Source of the DNA: Alphaproteobacteria bacterium
GTDB lineage: Bacteria; Pseudomonadota; Alphaproteobacteria; Micavibrionales; Micavibrionaceae
Reading direction: 5' to 3'
Length of the DNA stretch: 64,000 bases
NCBI GenBank assembly: GCA_016125135.1
Contig: WGMJ01000019.1
Coordinates: 1 to 64,000 of the forward strand
Shown here: piece after piece, positions 52,624 through 61,816 of the stretch
Numbering within the stretch: the stretch's first letter is position 1
How the letters are laid out: each line of letters starts with the position of its first letter
Notes under the pieces: model-generated
Databases searched by the model: none
Told to the model about the DNA's origin: nothing
Seen by the model: only the letters and a program-made list of their open reading frames with translations
Position numbers and translations under genes: made by a program

Positions 52624-53793
52624 TTACTCTTTAATATCATTCCAGAATTCTTTCACGCGGTCAAAGAAGCCTTCGCTTTCAGGTGAGTGGTTTTTCTTGC
52701 CGGCTTTTGCGTCTTTCTGGAAGCTGTCTTCAAGCTGTTTGAGGAGATCTTGCTGTTTTTTATCGAGGTTCACAGGTGTTTCAACAAAAATCTCGATATA
52801 CAAATCACCACGGTTATCGGAACGCATCACAGACATGCCCTTGCCGCGCAGGCGGAATTGCTGGCCCGTTTGCGCACCGGCAGGAATTTTTACTTTGGTT
52901 GTAACGCCTTCAACGGTGGGCACTTCAATTTGCCCACTGAGCGCTGCTGTTGTGAGAGGAATAGGAACGCGGCAATAAAGGTTTGCACCTTCGCGGCGGA
53001 AAAGTTTGTGTGGCTTCACGGCAATAAGCACGTACAGATCACCGGGTTGGCCACCGCGCATACCTGCTTCACCTTCACCAGCTAAACGAATACGTCGTCC
53101 ATGCTCGATACCGGCGGGGATTTCAACTTTCAAAACCTTGTCGGACTTCACGCGCCCGCCGCCGCCACAATTATCGCATGGGTCACGAATGATTTTACCG
53201 TCGCCGCCACACGTGGTGCATGTGCGCTCGATTGTAAAGAAACCTTGTGCCGCACGCATACGGCCCGCACCTTTACAGGTCGGGCAGGTTTCTGCCGCAC
53301 TGCCTGCTTTGGCACCAGAGCCGCTACATTTTGTACATGTTTCAACAGTTGGGATTCTAATTTTTGTTTCTTTACCTGCGTAAGCGTCTTCAAGCGAGAT
53401 CTCGAGCGTGAACTGCATGTCGGAGCCACGCACAGGACCTGTCGATGAACGCCCACGGCCGCCACGGCCGCCGCCCATCAGGTCGCCGAACACATCTTCG
53501 AAAATATCGCCAAAGCCGCCGGCGAAACCTGCAAAGTCACCGGGGTTAAACCCTGCGCCACCGCCTTGGAATGCGGCAGAGCCGTAGCGGTCATAGGCGG
53601 CGCGTTTCTGCGGGTCTTTTAAAATATCGTAAGCTTCGTTGATCTCTTTGAACTTCGCTTCCGCTTCCTTGTTATCCTTGTTACGGTCGGGGTGATATTC
53701 CATGGCAAGCTTGCGGTATGCCTTTTTCAGGTCATCCTCGCTTGCGTCCTTCGCTGCGCCCAGTATTGCGTAATAGTCTTTATTCTCGGCCAT
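52624..53793 (-). CDS. dnaJ: Chaperone DnaJ
   Basis: 389 residues. J domain with HPD in [12 protein letters not shown], Gly/Phe-rich linker, zinc-finger domain with four C-x-x-C-x-G-x-G motifs ([32 protein letters not shown]), and two substrate-binding barrels to the C-terminus. Works with DnaK, encoded 63 bp upstream, as J-protein stimulating ATP hydrolysis. A terminator lies between dnaK and dnaJ. Confidence 0.96.
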   Translation of the reverse strand: MAENKDYYAILGAAKDASEDDLKKAYRKLAMEYHPDRNKDNKEAEAKFKEINEAYDILKDPQKRAAYDRYGSAAFQGGGAGFNPGDFAGFAGGFGDIFEDVFGDLMGGGRGGRGRSSTGPVRGSDMQFTLEISLEDAYAGKETKIRIPTVETCTKCSGSGAKAGSAAETCPTCKGAGRMRAAQGFFTIERTCTTCGGDGKIIRDPCDNCGGGGRVKSDKVLKVEIPAGIEHGRRIRLAGEGEAGMRGGQPGDLYVLIAVKPHKLFRREGANLYCRVPIPLTTAALSGQIEVPTVEGVTTKVKIPAGAQTGQQFRLRGKGMSVMRSDNRGDLYIEIFVETPVNLDKKQQDLLKQLEDSFQKDAKAGKKNHSPESEGFFDRVKEFWNDIKE

Positions 53794-53816
53794 TGCTACT
53801 TAAAGAGATAAAGGAA

Positions 53817-53843
53817 AAAGAGCCTCTGTGAAAGAGGCTCTTT
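53817..53843 (-). terminator. Terminator between dnaK and dnaJ
   Basis: 11-bp perfect stem AAAGAGCCTCT/AGAGGCTCTTT with a 5-base loop; on the minus strand it is followed by TT and CC, with total T run TTTTT. In the dnaK-dnaJ gap, it probably reduces dnaJ relative to dnaK. Confidence 0.75.
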
Positions 53844-53856
53844 GTGAATTATAGGG

Positions 53857-55791
53857 TTATTTCTGCTCGTCGTCATCGAGCTTCAGGTCGGTGAAGTCAA
53901 CATCGACAATGTCATCGTCCTTTTTACCGCTCGGGCCGGCTGCATCAGCGTCACCGCCAGTTGCGCCGCCAGCGGCTGCGCCTTCCTGTGCTTTGCGGTA
54001 GGCTGCTTCGCCCAGTTTCATGGCGACTTGCTGCAATTCCTGTGACTTAGCTTCAATCTTCCCTTTCTCATCGGTTTGCAGGGCTTCTTTCAGCTCACGC
54101 ACCAGACGCTCGGCATCATCGCGGTCCGATTTCTCGACACCATCACCAAGGTCAGCGAGGGATTTCTCGACTGTGTGTACAAGTGCATCGGCATGGTTTT
54201 TCACTTCGGCAAGTGCGCGGCGCTCTTTATCGGCCCCTGCATTGCTCTCAGCGTCTTTCACCATTTTATCAATGTCAGCATCGGTCAAACCACCGGAAGC
54301 CTGAATACGGATTTGCTGTTCCTTATTCGTAGCTTTGTCTTTGGCGGTCACATGCACAATACCGTTTGAGTCGATATCGAACGTCACTTCAACCTGCGGT
54401 ACGCCACGCGGAGCAGGGGGAAGGCCAACGAGGTCAAACTGGCCGAGCATTTTGTTATCGGCAGCCATTTCGCGCTCACCCTGAAACACACGGATTGTTA
54501 CCGCGTTCTGGTTATCTTCCGCAGTCGAGAAGACTTGTGACTTCTTTGTCGGGATCGTTGTGTTGCGCTCAATCAAACGTGTAAACACACCACCAAGCGT
54601 TTCGATACCGAGGGATAGCGGGGTTACATCAAGTAGGAGAACATCTTTCACGTCACCTTGCAGAACGCCCCCCTGAATCGCAGCACCGTCAGCCACAACT
54701 TCATCGGGGTTCACGCCTTTATGCGGGTCTTTACCGAAGAACTCTTTCACCGTTTCGATGATCTTCGGCATACGCGTCATACCACCCACGAGAACAATTT
54801 CATCGATCTCGGATGGTTTTACGCCAGCATCACGCAAAGCGGCTTTTACAGGCTCGGTTGTGCGTTTTACCAGATCATCAACAAGTGCTTCAAGTTTCGC
54901 ACGGCTCAGTTTGATGTTCAGGTGTTTTGGGCCTGAAGCATCAGCGGTAATAAACGGTAGGTTCACTTCTGTTTGTGTGGTGCTTGAAAGCTCGATCTTC
55001 GCTTTCTCGGCAGCTTCCTTCAAACGTTGTAACGCAATTTTATCGTTGCGCAGGTCAATGCCTTGTTCTTTTTTAAATTCATCAGCCAGATAATCAATGA
55101 TGCGGCTATCAAAATCTTCACCACCAAGGAACGTATCACCGTTTGTGGATTTCACTTCGAATACACCGTCGCCGATTTCAAGCACAGAAATATCGAACGT
55201 ACCACCACCAAGGTCATAAACGGCAATCAAGCCGTTTTTCTTTTTATCAAGACCATAAGCAAGGGCCGCAGCTGTTGGCTCGTTGATAATACGCAAGACT
55301 TCGAGCCCTGCGATTTTACCCGCGTCTTTTGTTGCCTGACGTTGCGCGTCGTTAAAATAAGCAGGAACAGTGATAACGGCTTTTTCAACGGTTGTGCCGA
55401 GGAAGGCTTCCGCTGTTTCTTTCATCTTTTTCAAAACCATCGCCGAGATTTGTGACGGTGCGTATTTCTCGCCGTTCACTTCAACCCATGCATCGCCATT
55501 GTCGCCTTCAACAATGTTGAACGGGACCTTCTTCGCGAAATCCTGCACATACGGATCAGAGAAGCGGCGACCAATAAGACGTTTAACCGCATAGAGTGTA
55601 TTTTCGGCATTTGTAATAGCCTGACGGCGGGCAGGTTGCCCGACCAGACGTTCACCATCTTTTGTGAATGCGATCACTGACGGGGTGGTACGGCCACCTT
55701 CAGCATTTTCCAGAACTTTACCCTCTTTGCCGTCCATAATGGCGACACAAGAGTTTGTTGTACCCAAGTCAATTCCAATGACTTTTGACAT
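53857..55791 (-). CDS. dnaK: Chaperone DnaK (Hsp70)
   Basis: 644 residues from the ATG at 55791, chosen because AGAAGGAG precedes it; the longer open frame upstream is not expected. Nucleotide-binding domain with [46 protein letters not shown] and [12 protein letters not shown]; substrate-binding domain after residue 385; C-terminus [19 protein letters not shown]. Folds nascent and stressed proteins with DnaJ. Standard family length. First gene of the operon. Confidence 0.97.
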   Translation of the reverse strand: MSKVIGIDLGTTNSCVAIMDGKEGKVLENAEGGRTTPSVIAFTKDGERLVGQPARRQAITNAENTLYAVKRLIGRRFSDPYVQDFAKKVPFNIVEGDNGDAWVEVNGEKYAPSQISAMVLKKMKETAEAFLGTTVEKAVITVPAYFNDAQRQATKDAGKIAGLEVLRIINEPTAAALAYGLDKKKNGLIAVYDLGGGTFDISVLEIGDGVFEVKSTNGDTFLGGEDFDSRIIDYLADEFKKEQGIDLRNDKIALQRLKEAAEKAKIELSSTTQTEVNLPFITADASGPKHLNIKLSRAKLEALVDDLVKRTTEPVKAALRDAGVKPSEIDEIVLVGGMTRMPKIIETVKEFFGKDPHKGVNPDEVVADGAAIQGGVLQGDVKDVLLLDVTPLSLGIETLGGVFTRLIERNTTIPTKKSQVFSTAEDNQNAVTIRVFQGEREMAADNKMLGQFDLVGLPPAPRGVPQVEVTFDIDSNGIVHVTAKDKATNKEQQIRIQASGGLTDADIDKMVKDAESNAGADKERRALAEVKNHADALVHTVEKSLADLGDGVEKSDRDDAERLVRELKEALQTDEKGKIEAKSQELQQVAMKLGEAAYRKAQEGAAAGGATGGDADAAGPSGKKDDDIVDVDFTDLKLDDDEQK

Positions 55792-56107
55792 AGTTTTTCT
55801 CCTTCTATTGGCAAATCCGTAAAAGCCCACCATTGGCACTTCTCCGGTTCCCGCGGGATTCCCAAGTGAAACCCCGTGGAGTGCCTGCAAAACTTGCGTT
55901 TCCAGCTCTTTTTAGACACCTTCCGCGCAGGCTGCAAGCCTATAAATAAAATATTAAATTCCGGCTAAAAAAATCAAGTCCTGAACCTAGATTAAATTCT
56001 ATGTCAGATTCTGCGAGGGCCTTAATTGACTGTTAAGTGGCTCAAAGTTAAAATGATTTTAAGAGTCGGATATTACACTTCTCAACCACAAACAACATAT
56101 TTTCGAA
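55792..56107. other. Divergent intergenic region between dnaK and pilin
   Basis: 316 bp. Promoters of both divergent genes must lie here. On the dnaK side there is a candidate CTTGAT-16-TAATAT pair (55951-55978); I could not identify a strict sigma-32 -10 box. The frame upstream of the dnaK start is open, but is not a real gene. Confidence 0.5.
55951..55978 (-). promoter_or_regulatory. Candidate dnaK promoter
   Basis: CTTGAT (55978-55973) and TAATAT (55956-55951) on the minus strand with a 16-bp spacer, about 160 bp before the dnaK start. The CTTGA is also found in the -35 of sigma-32 promoters, but the -10 here looks sigma-70-like. Confidence 0.35.
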
Positions 56108-56875
56108 ATGGACTTCACAATGCAATCTCAAGTTAAAAAGCAAAACCAGAGCGGTTTTACGCTCGTCGAACTCGCGATCGTTATGGTTATCGTCGGTCTG
56201 CTTATTACCGGTGTTCTAAAGGGGCAAGAGCTCGTGAATAACGCACGGGTTAATTCAACCGTTAATCAGTGTAAATCTCTTGATGCTGCGATCGCAACGT
56301 TTAAAGATATTTACCGGGCACTTCCTGGCGATATGAGCGACGCCACAACCAGAATTCCGAATTGCTCAAATGGTTGTGATGATGGTGATGGTAATAGCCG
56401 TATTGACGGCGCAGGCGCAGGTGCAGCAGAAGTTATTACGGTCCCTACAGCTACAGATGAGACTATTTTTGCTTTCGGAGCTTTAAACGCGGCGGACCTT
56501 ATCAGTGGTGTTGATGGAACTGTAACGGCGCAATTTGGTAAAGGGCTTATTGAATCATCAATTGGTGGTGGTTTCTGGATTGGCTATGATTCAGATGGTG
56601 CCGAAACAGGGTTTGCCGCCCACCGGACAGGTCACTATTTGGCTATTAATGGTGAAACTACTACTATTGCAGCAGGAACTGGTGGGCTTTCACCATCTCA
56701 AGGCGCAAGGATTGACCGTAAGCTGGATGATGGTCTACCAAATGCTGGTTTGGTGCGTGGTGTCTTTGGCGCAGCAGGCACAACAGGCTGTGCAGATGGT
56801 AATACTGCTACAGATAATTACCAAGAAAACATAGAAGTGGCACGCTGTGCCGTTATCATTAGGCTACAAAACTAA
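56108..56875 (+). CDS. Type IV pilin-like protein
   Basis: 255 residues with a prepilin N-terminus: a short basic leader, then the peptidase site G/FTLVELAIVMVIVGLLITG with Glu+5 (after SG). The mature part is hydrophilic, Gly/Thr/Asp-rich (CDDGDGNSRIDGAG and a likely disulfide with CADGNT/ARCAV). It is larger than a typical minor pseudopilin. The assembly genes (PilB, PilC, PilM/N, PilO) start 1.6 kb downstream, so this may be a pilin or pseudopilin of that machine, here isolated with its own terminator. Confidence 0.88.
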   Translation: MDFTMQSQVKKQNQSGFTLVELAIVMVIVGLLITGVLKGQELVNNARVNSTVNQCKSLDAAIATFKDIYRALPGDMSDATTRIPNCSNGCDDGDGNSRIDGAGAGAAEVITVPTATDETIFAFGALNAADLISGVDGTVTAQFGKGLIESSIGGGFWIGYDSDGAETGFAAHRTGHYLAINGETTTIAAGTGGLSPSQGARIDRKLDDGLPNAGLVRGVFGAAGTTGCADGNTATDNYQENIEVARCAVIIRLQN

Positions 56876-56898
56876 GAGAGAAACCTCTTGAAAAAGAA

Positions 56899-56922
56899 AA
56901 CCCGCCGTAAGGCGGGTTTTTT
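56899..56922 (+). terminator. Terminator after the pilin gene
   Basis: Stem AACCCGCC/GGCGGGTT with GTAA tetraloop, then TTTTTT. Strong intrinsic terminator. Confidence 0.9.
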
Positions 56923-56960
56923 GTTTCCTTGAAATAATGTCATCCTCTGCAAAAAAAACC

Positions 56961-57085
56961 GTCATTCCCCGCGAAGGCGGAGAATCTAGTCAGCAGCATC
57001 CGAGTTTTTTATGTGTTTCTCTGGATCCTCCGCCTTCGCGGAAGATCTTCTATAAATATGCTGGGATTCCCGCTTACGCGGGAAT
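56961..57085. repeat. Palindromic repeats, cluster 1 (three units)
   Basis: Three related palindromes of about 20 bp: GTCATTCCCCGCGAAGGCGG near 56961 (forward), GATCCTCCGCC..GGAAGATC near 57024 (reverse), and ATTCCCGCTTACGCGGGAAT at 57066-57085 (reverse, followed by GACG). Forward units begin GTCAT..., reverse ones end ...ATGAC, so they form inverted pairs like BIME/REP elements. Confidence 0.8.
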
Positions 57086-57120
57086 GACGTATAGGGTAGC
57101 GGATCGGTTTAATGTTTGGC

Positions 57121-57189
57121 GTCATCCCCTCGAAAGAGGGGATCTCTTGCCCTTTATTACAAGATCCTCGCTTCCGCGAGGATGACATC
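57121..57189. repeat. Palindromic repeats, cluster 2 (inverted pair)
   Basis: Forward unit with ATCCCCTCGAAAGAGGGGAT at 57124-57143 (preceded by GTC) and reverse unit ATCCTCGCTTCCGCGAGGAT at 57164-57183 (followed by GACATC). 20 bp between them. Ends 20 bp before the GIY-YIG gene. Confidence 0.85.
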
Positions 57190-57209
57190 AATGTTATGAG
57201 TTTTGTGGT

Positions 57210-57494
57210 ATGGCTTATCACGTTTACATTGTAACGAATAAAAAGAACGGCGTTTTATATATAGGCGTTACAAAGGACATTGCGCGCCGCGCTTATGAAC
57301 ATAAGTACAAACTCGTTAAAGGCTTTAGTGCACGATATAATCTGGATAAAATTGTATTGCTGGAAGAATATACAAGTATTAACGAGGCAATTGCCCGCGA
57401 AAAACAACTCAAGCACTGGAACAGGGCATGGAAGATAGAGTTAATAGAGAGCGTTAATCCGGAATGGGATGATTACTATAGCGGATTAGCTTAA
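57210..57494 (+). CDS. GIY-YIG nuclease family protein
   Basis: 94 residues. The GIY-YIG core is seen as HVYIVTNKKNGVLYIGVTKD followed by RAYEHK; then the catalytic glutamate region (LLEEYTSINEAIAREKQLKH) and WNRAWKIELIESVNPEWDDYY. Short UPF0213-type member with no extra domain. Embedded in the palindromic repeats: two units 5' and an inverted pair 3'. Single-domain GIY-YIG proteins act as endonucleases; this one may drive movement of the repeats (inference). Low GC relative to neighbours. Confidence 0.88.
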   Translation: MAYHVYIVTNKKNGVLYIGVTKDIARRAYEHKYKLVKGFSARYNLDKIVLLEEYTSINEAIAREKQLKHWNRAWKIELIESVNPEWDDYYSGLA

Positions 57495-57500
57495 TCTTTC

Positions 57501-57571
57501 GATGTCATCCTCACGTAAGTGAGGATCTCGGGCAGATTAAAACGGGATCCCCGCTTTCGCGGGGATGACAG
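57501..57571. repeat. Palindromic repeats, cluster 3 (inverted pair)
   Basis: Forward unit ATCCTCACGTAAGTGAGGAT at 57507-57526 (preceded by GTC, followed by CTCGGG) and reverse unit ATCCCCGCTTTCGCGGGGAT at 57547-57566 (followed by GACA). Lies directly after the GIY-YIG gene. Confidence 0.85.
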
Positions 57572-57604
57572 GAGAGGCAGTAAGAGTGACGTGGCTGAAT
57601 AATA

Positions 57605-58342
57605 CTATTTCGCGCCTAATTGCTTTAGCAAATCCAATGGCATTGGCAAAACAACTGTATTGCCTTTAGCGTTTACGAACTCGCCGAGTGTGCCAAGGTA
57701 ACGGAGTTGCATTGTTTCGGGGCGTTGGCTCAGGATTGCAGCGGCTTCATCAAGCTGTTTCGCGGCTTGCAATTCACCTTCGGCGTTGATGATTTTTGCG
57801 CGGCGCTCGCGCTCGGCTTCTGCCTGTTTGGCAATAGCACGCACCATGCTGGGGTCAATATCGACATTCTTGATAACAACATGTGATATTTTAACGCCCC
57901 ATTCGCCTGTTTGTGATTCAAGAATGTCCTGAATATCGCGATTGAGTTGTTCGCGGTTGGCCAGCATATCGTCAAGCTCGTGCTTACCGAGGACCGAACG
58001 CAAAGTTGTCTGTGCCAGTTGACTTGTCGCAAGCGCAAAATTTTCTACCTTATTAATAGCATAAGCAGGGTTATCGACCAGATAATAAACAACGGCGTTT
58101 ACGCGCACGGAAATATTGTCTTTCGAGATCAGGTCCTGTGAGGGGATGTCCTCGGTGCGGACGCGGATATCAACGCGGGTCATGTCCTGTATGATCGGGA
58201 TAACAAGCCGAATGCCCGGGTTACGCAGGCCGGTATAGCGACCAAAGGTATAAACAACCCCGCGCTCATACTCTTTAATGATCTTGATGGAGGCAAAAAC
58301 AATGATAACGGCAAAGAACAGGGGGACTGAGAGTATTTCCAT
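57605..58342 (-). CDS. Slipin (SPFH/stomatin family)
   Basis: 245 residues from the ATG at 58342 (AAGGAGAAACCCC before it); an in-frame start at 58393 adds 17. N-terminal hydrophobic hairpin (LSVPLFFAVIIVFASIKII), then SPFH core (YERGVVYTFGRYTGLRNPGI, VIPIIQDMTRVDIRVRTEDI, TSQLAQTTLRSVLGKHELD) and a coiled-coil C-terminus. Family knowledge: oligomerises on inner-membrane microdomains, often with an NfeD-type protease, which is absent here. Role in membrane organisation inferred. Confidence 0.9.
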   Translation of the reverse strand: MEILSVPLFFAVIIVFASIKIIKEYERGVVYTFGRYTGLRNPGIRLVIPIIQDMTRVDIRVRTEDIPSQDLISKDNISVRVNAVVYYLVDNPAYAINKVENFALATSQLAQTTLRSVLGKHELDDMLANREQLNRDIQDILESQTGEWGVKISHVVIKNVDIDPSMVRAIAKQAEAERERRAKIINAEGELQAAKQLDEAAAILSQRPETMQLRYLGTLGEFVNAKGNTVVLPMPLDLLKQLGAK

Positions 58343-58506
58343 GGGGTTTCTCCTTATGGCAGAAACTATAGGTTTATTTATGCTGCCTGTCACTTTAACA
58401 GCGTTTTTGATTTACGTAATATATTGATAGATAAAGGTTTTTTTAACGGGGACTCGCTAGAATGAAATTGTTAGATCCCTGATTTTCTTTCTAAAAGCTC
58501 CACCCT

Positions 58507-60531
58507 ATGAACAAAAAAGACAACGAACTGGAATTAATGGACGAGATAAATATATCGGATGCAGAGATTCAAAAACTGAAACCGCAGAAGCCTGGCGCAC
58601 GCCCGCCTTCTGGTAACGGGCAGGAACTTGACGATATTTCTGTTGATTTGAATTTTTCGGAGCCGACGCCCAGAAAGCCAGCGCCACCGCCGCCTCAAAA
58701 ACCCGCAAGCGCCGCGCCAACAGGAACAGCTGTTACACGTGTGACCCCTGCACAACCTGAAGCCGGAGCAGGGACTGCTTTAAAAGCACAAGAGACCGGC
58801 GTTGCAAATCGTGGCGGTACACCGGGCGCACCCGGCAGCGCACCACCAAAAAATATGCGCCTTGGCGAGCGCCTCATTGAAAAGGGCCTGATTAATAACG
58901 AGCAGCTGAACATTGCGCTGCGCGAGAAGAAAACATCCGGCAAGTTGCTGGGCGAGGTGATGGTTGACCTGAACTTCGTGACCGAAGATGTGCTTACGCA
59001 GGTGCTTGCCGAAGCTTCGGGCTACGAAGTTTTTGACCTGAAGACAACAATTTTTGACGGTGATGCACTGAAGCTTTTGAAGAAAGAAGATGCGAAGCGT
59101 TACAACGCCCTGCCAATTTCTATTGCCGAGACTGTTATTACGATTGCGGTTTCCGACCCGTTCAACATTGTTTCTATCGATACACTGAAGCGCTTGATGC
59201 CACGTGGCAATACAATGCGCCTGTTGGTGGCCTCACCGGCTGTTCTGGCAGAAGCAATTGATGCAGCTTACGGTTACGCTAGTGATGTGCATGCGATTTT
59301 AAAAGAGCTGGATGATGATGGCTCTGAAGCAGAGTTTGCGCCGCTTGGTGATAATGAAACTTATACACACCCGATTGTACGCCTTGTCAACGCGATGCTG
59401 AATGAGGCTGTGAAGATGGGTGCATCTGACCTTCACTTTGAACCGGAAGAAAATTTCGTCCGTGTGCGTTACCGTTTAGATGGTGTTCTTTTTACCGCGC
59501 AGATGATTAACCGCCGCTACTGGAGCGCGATGTCGCAGCGTATCAAGGTTATTTCCAGCTTGAACATTGCCGACAAGATTTCACCGCAAGATGGTCGTAT
59601 GAGTATGCAGTTGGGGTCAAAGCAGGTTGACTTTCGTGTGTCATCGTTGCCGACGGTGTGGGGCGAGAATATCGTTATGCGTATTCTTGATAAGAGCCAG
59701 GCAATTGTGAATTTGAACTCGCTTGGTTACAGCCAGCATAACGTAGAGATTTTCAAACGCGCGCAGCTACGCCCTGAGGGGATTGTAATTGTCACAGGGC
59801 CGACAGGTTCTGGTAAAACAACAACGCTTTATGCGCTTTTGAATACAATCAACTCGGTTGATGTGAATATTCAAACACTTGAGGACCCAGTTGAATACTC
59901 AATCCCGATGATCCGCCAGACAAGTATTCGTGAAGGGATTTTGGACTTTGCCGATGGTATTCGTTCCCTCATGCGTCAAGACCCGGATATTATTCTTGTG
60001 GGTGAGGTGCGTGATACTGAAACGGCCGAGATGGCGCTGAAAGCCTCTATGACGGGTCACCAGGTTTATACGACATTGCACACGAATGACTCATTCGGTG
60101 CTATTCCGCGTCTTGTGGATCTGGGCCTGAAGCCGGGTATGATGGCTGGGGCGATTATTGCCGTGGCGGCGCAACGTCTTGTACGTAAACTCTGTATGTA
60201 TTGCCGCGAGGAAACCGAAATGACAGCCGAGCAGGCAGAAATGTTCGGAGATCTCTCGCTTGTAGGTAAAAAAGTATACAAAGGCCATGAAGGTGGTTGT
60301 GATATGTGTAAAAAGCAGGGGTATCGTGGACGTGTGGCAGTGGCTGAAATTCTGCTTTTTGATGATGATCTTGATGAAATTATGGCGCGTAACGGTACAA
60401 AAGTAGAAATGCGCCGTGCAGCCAAGCAAAAAGGCTTCAAGAGCATGAAAGATGACGGTCTGATAAAAATTCTTGAGGGCGTTACCAGTGTTCAAGCCCT
60501 GCAGGATGTGGTAAATTTGGATCGGGATTAG
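58507..60531 (+). CDS. Type IV pilus / type II secretion assembly ATPase (PilB/GspE-like)
   Basis: 674 residues. A Pro/Ala/Gly-rich linker region (about residues 40-115) is followed by an N-terminal MshEN-type domain (RLGERLIEKGLINNEQL, VMVDLNFVTEDVLTQVL), which in relatives binds c-di-GMP, then the secretion ATPase core: Walker A GPTGSGKTTTLYAL (about 431), Asp box region, Walker B-like ILVGEVRDTETAEMAL, and a Cys-rich segment near the C-terminus (LCMYCREE, GGCDMCKKQG). Cytoplasmic hexameric motor for pilin polymerisation or secretion. First gene of the operon; followed by the inner-membrane platform gene. Confidence 0.94.
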   Translation: MNKKDNELELMDEINISDAEIQKLKPQKPGARPPSGNGQELDDISVDLNFSEPTPRKPAPPPPQKPASAAPTGTAVTRVTPAQPEAGAGTALKAQETGVANRGGTPGAPGSAPPKNMRLGERLIEKGLINNEQLNIALREKKTSGKLLGEVMVDLNFVTEDVLTQVLAEASGYEVFDLKTTIFDGDALKLLKKEDAKRYNALPISIAETVITIAVSDPFNIVSIDTLKRLMPRGNTMRLLVASPAVLAEAIDAAYGYASDVHAILKELDDDGSEAEFAPLGDNETYTHPIVRLVNAMLNEAVKMGASDLHFEPEENFVRVRYRLDGVLFTAQMINRRYWSAMSQRIKVISSLNIADKISPQDGRMSMQLGSKQVDFRVSSLPTVWGENIVMRILDKSQAIVNLNSLGYSQHNVEIFKRAQLRPEGIVIVTGPTGSGKTTTLYALLNTINSVDVNIQTLEDPVEYSIPMIRQTSIREGILDFADGIRSLMRQDPDIILVGEVRDTETAEMALKASMTGHQVYTTLHTNDSFGAIPRLVDLGLKPGMMAGAIIAVAAQRLVRKLCMYCREETEMTAEQAEMFGDLSLVGKKVYKGHEGGCDMCKKQGYRGRVAVAEILLFDDDLDEIMARNGTKVEMRRAAKQKGFKSMKDDGLIKILEGVTSVQALQDVVNLDRD

Positions 60532-60543
60532 ATATAGACCACC

Positions 60544-61770
60544 ATGGCCGTTTCGTTACGTCAATATAAATACCGCGCCATTAACAAGCAAGGTAAGCTT
60601 GTTAAGGGAATGATCTCGGCTGCGAGCGAAGCAGATCTTTATAATCAATTACAAGATGTCGGTCTTGAACTGTTGAAAGCATCGCCTATTCAAGAAGGCA
60701 TACTCGACAAAATCCCGTTCCTGAAGAAAAAAGTTCAAACCCGCGATTTGATTCAGTTGTTCGTTCACATGCGCGAGTTGCAGGCAGCAGGTGTTCCGGT
60801 TTTAGAATCACTGGCCGATATCCGTGATACAACAGATAAAGGCGCGTTGCGCGATATCATGTCTAACGTCCACCGCGATGTGTCTGACGGTGCATCGCTT
60901 TCGGAAGCGTTTGAAAAGCATCCGCGTGTTTTTACCAGTATTTTTATTTCGTTCATTAAAGCGGGTGAGGAGTCAGGTAAGCTGGCCTTCACTTATGAGC
61001 AACTCCTGAAATACCTGCGCTGGATGGATGATATGCAGGTCAAGATCAAGAAGGCAACGCGTTACCCGATGATCTTGATGGCGGTTATCTTGCTAACCGT
61101 CAGCGTGATGATGGGGTATGTTGTTCCACAGATTGTCGAGTTTATTAAAGGGTTGGACCAGGAACTGCCTGTTTATACCCGTGCGCTGATCGTGACATCG
61201 GATTTCTTCAAGCTTTACTGGTGGGCTGTTCTTACCTTCCCGATTGTTTTTGTGGTTGCTATACGCGTGCTCAGAAGCGTTTCGCGTGATTTTAGCTATT
61301 TTGTAGACAACGTTTTGCTGAACATGCCCGTGTTTGGTGTAATCAACCGTAAGATCAACATTGCGCGTTATACACAAACATTCGGTGCTTTGTTTTCCAG
61401 TGGTATCGATATCTTGAAATGCTTAAGGTCAGCGCAGGACACAGTGACAAACATTGCACTCAACCAAGCGTTGGACGGCGTATATAATCGTGTTCAAAAC
61501 GGTACGCCGCTTTCAAAGGCACTTATGGAATCAGGCGAGTTCCCGAGCCTTGTCGTCCGTATGATCCGCATTGGTGAAGATTCGGGTAATTTGACCACTG
61601 TGATGGATCAGGTTTCCGAGTTTTACACGCGCGATGTGGATGAGGCGGTGAGCGGTCTTATCGCAATGATCGAGCCGGCTTTGACCGCAATTCTTGGCGG
61701 TATGTTATTATGGATAGCCGCTGGCGTATTCGGTCCGATTTACAATAGCTTTGAATCCATGCAAATGTAA
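60544..61770 (+). CDS. Type II secretion F / PilC-like inner-membrane platform protein
   Basis: 408 residues, 12 bp after the ATPase gene. Two GspF domains each followed by a membrane segment (RYPMILMAVILLTVSVMMGYV, WWAVLTFPIVFVVAI, and near the C-terminus AMIEPALTAILGGMLLWIAAG). Characteristic LVVRMIRIGEDSGNLTTVM and FKAGEESGKLAFTYEQL. Inner-membrane platform for the pilus or secretion machine. Confidence 0.93.
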   Translation: MAVSLRQYKYRAINKQGKLVKGMISAASEADLYNQLQDVGLELLKASPIQEGILDKIPFLKKKVQTRDLIQLFVHMRELQAAGVPVLESLADIRDTTDKGALRDIMSNVHRDVSDGASLSEAFEKHPRVFTSIFISFIKAGEESGKLAFTYEQLLKYLRWMDDMQVKIKKATRYPMILMAVILLTVSVMMGYVVPQIVEFIKGLDQELPVYTRALIVTSDFFKLYWWAVLTFPIVFVVAIRVLRSVSRDFSYFVDNVLLNMPVFGVINRKINIARYTQTFGALFSSGIDILKCLRSAQDTVTNIALNQALDGVYNRVQNGTPLSKALMESGEFPSLVVRMIRIGEDSGNLTTVMDQVSEFYTRDVDEAVSGLIAMIEPALTAILGGMLLWIAAGVFGPIYNSFESMQM

Positions 61771-61816
61771 TAATTAGCGTTGATTCTACAGAATCAAACT
61801 ATTCAGGGTTCGTTAC

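Noticed and set aside
55674-55937. 87-residue minus-strand frame upstream and over the dnaK start
   Set aside because: Out of frame with dnaK and overlapping a clear ribosome site for it; no family pattern.
57066-57085. Palindromes as ordinary Rho-independent terminators
   Set aside because: They lack T runs and are repeated with the same flanks on both sides of the GIY-YIG gene, so they are a repeat family.
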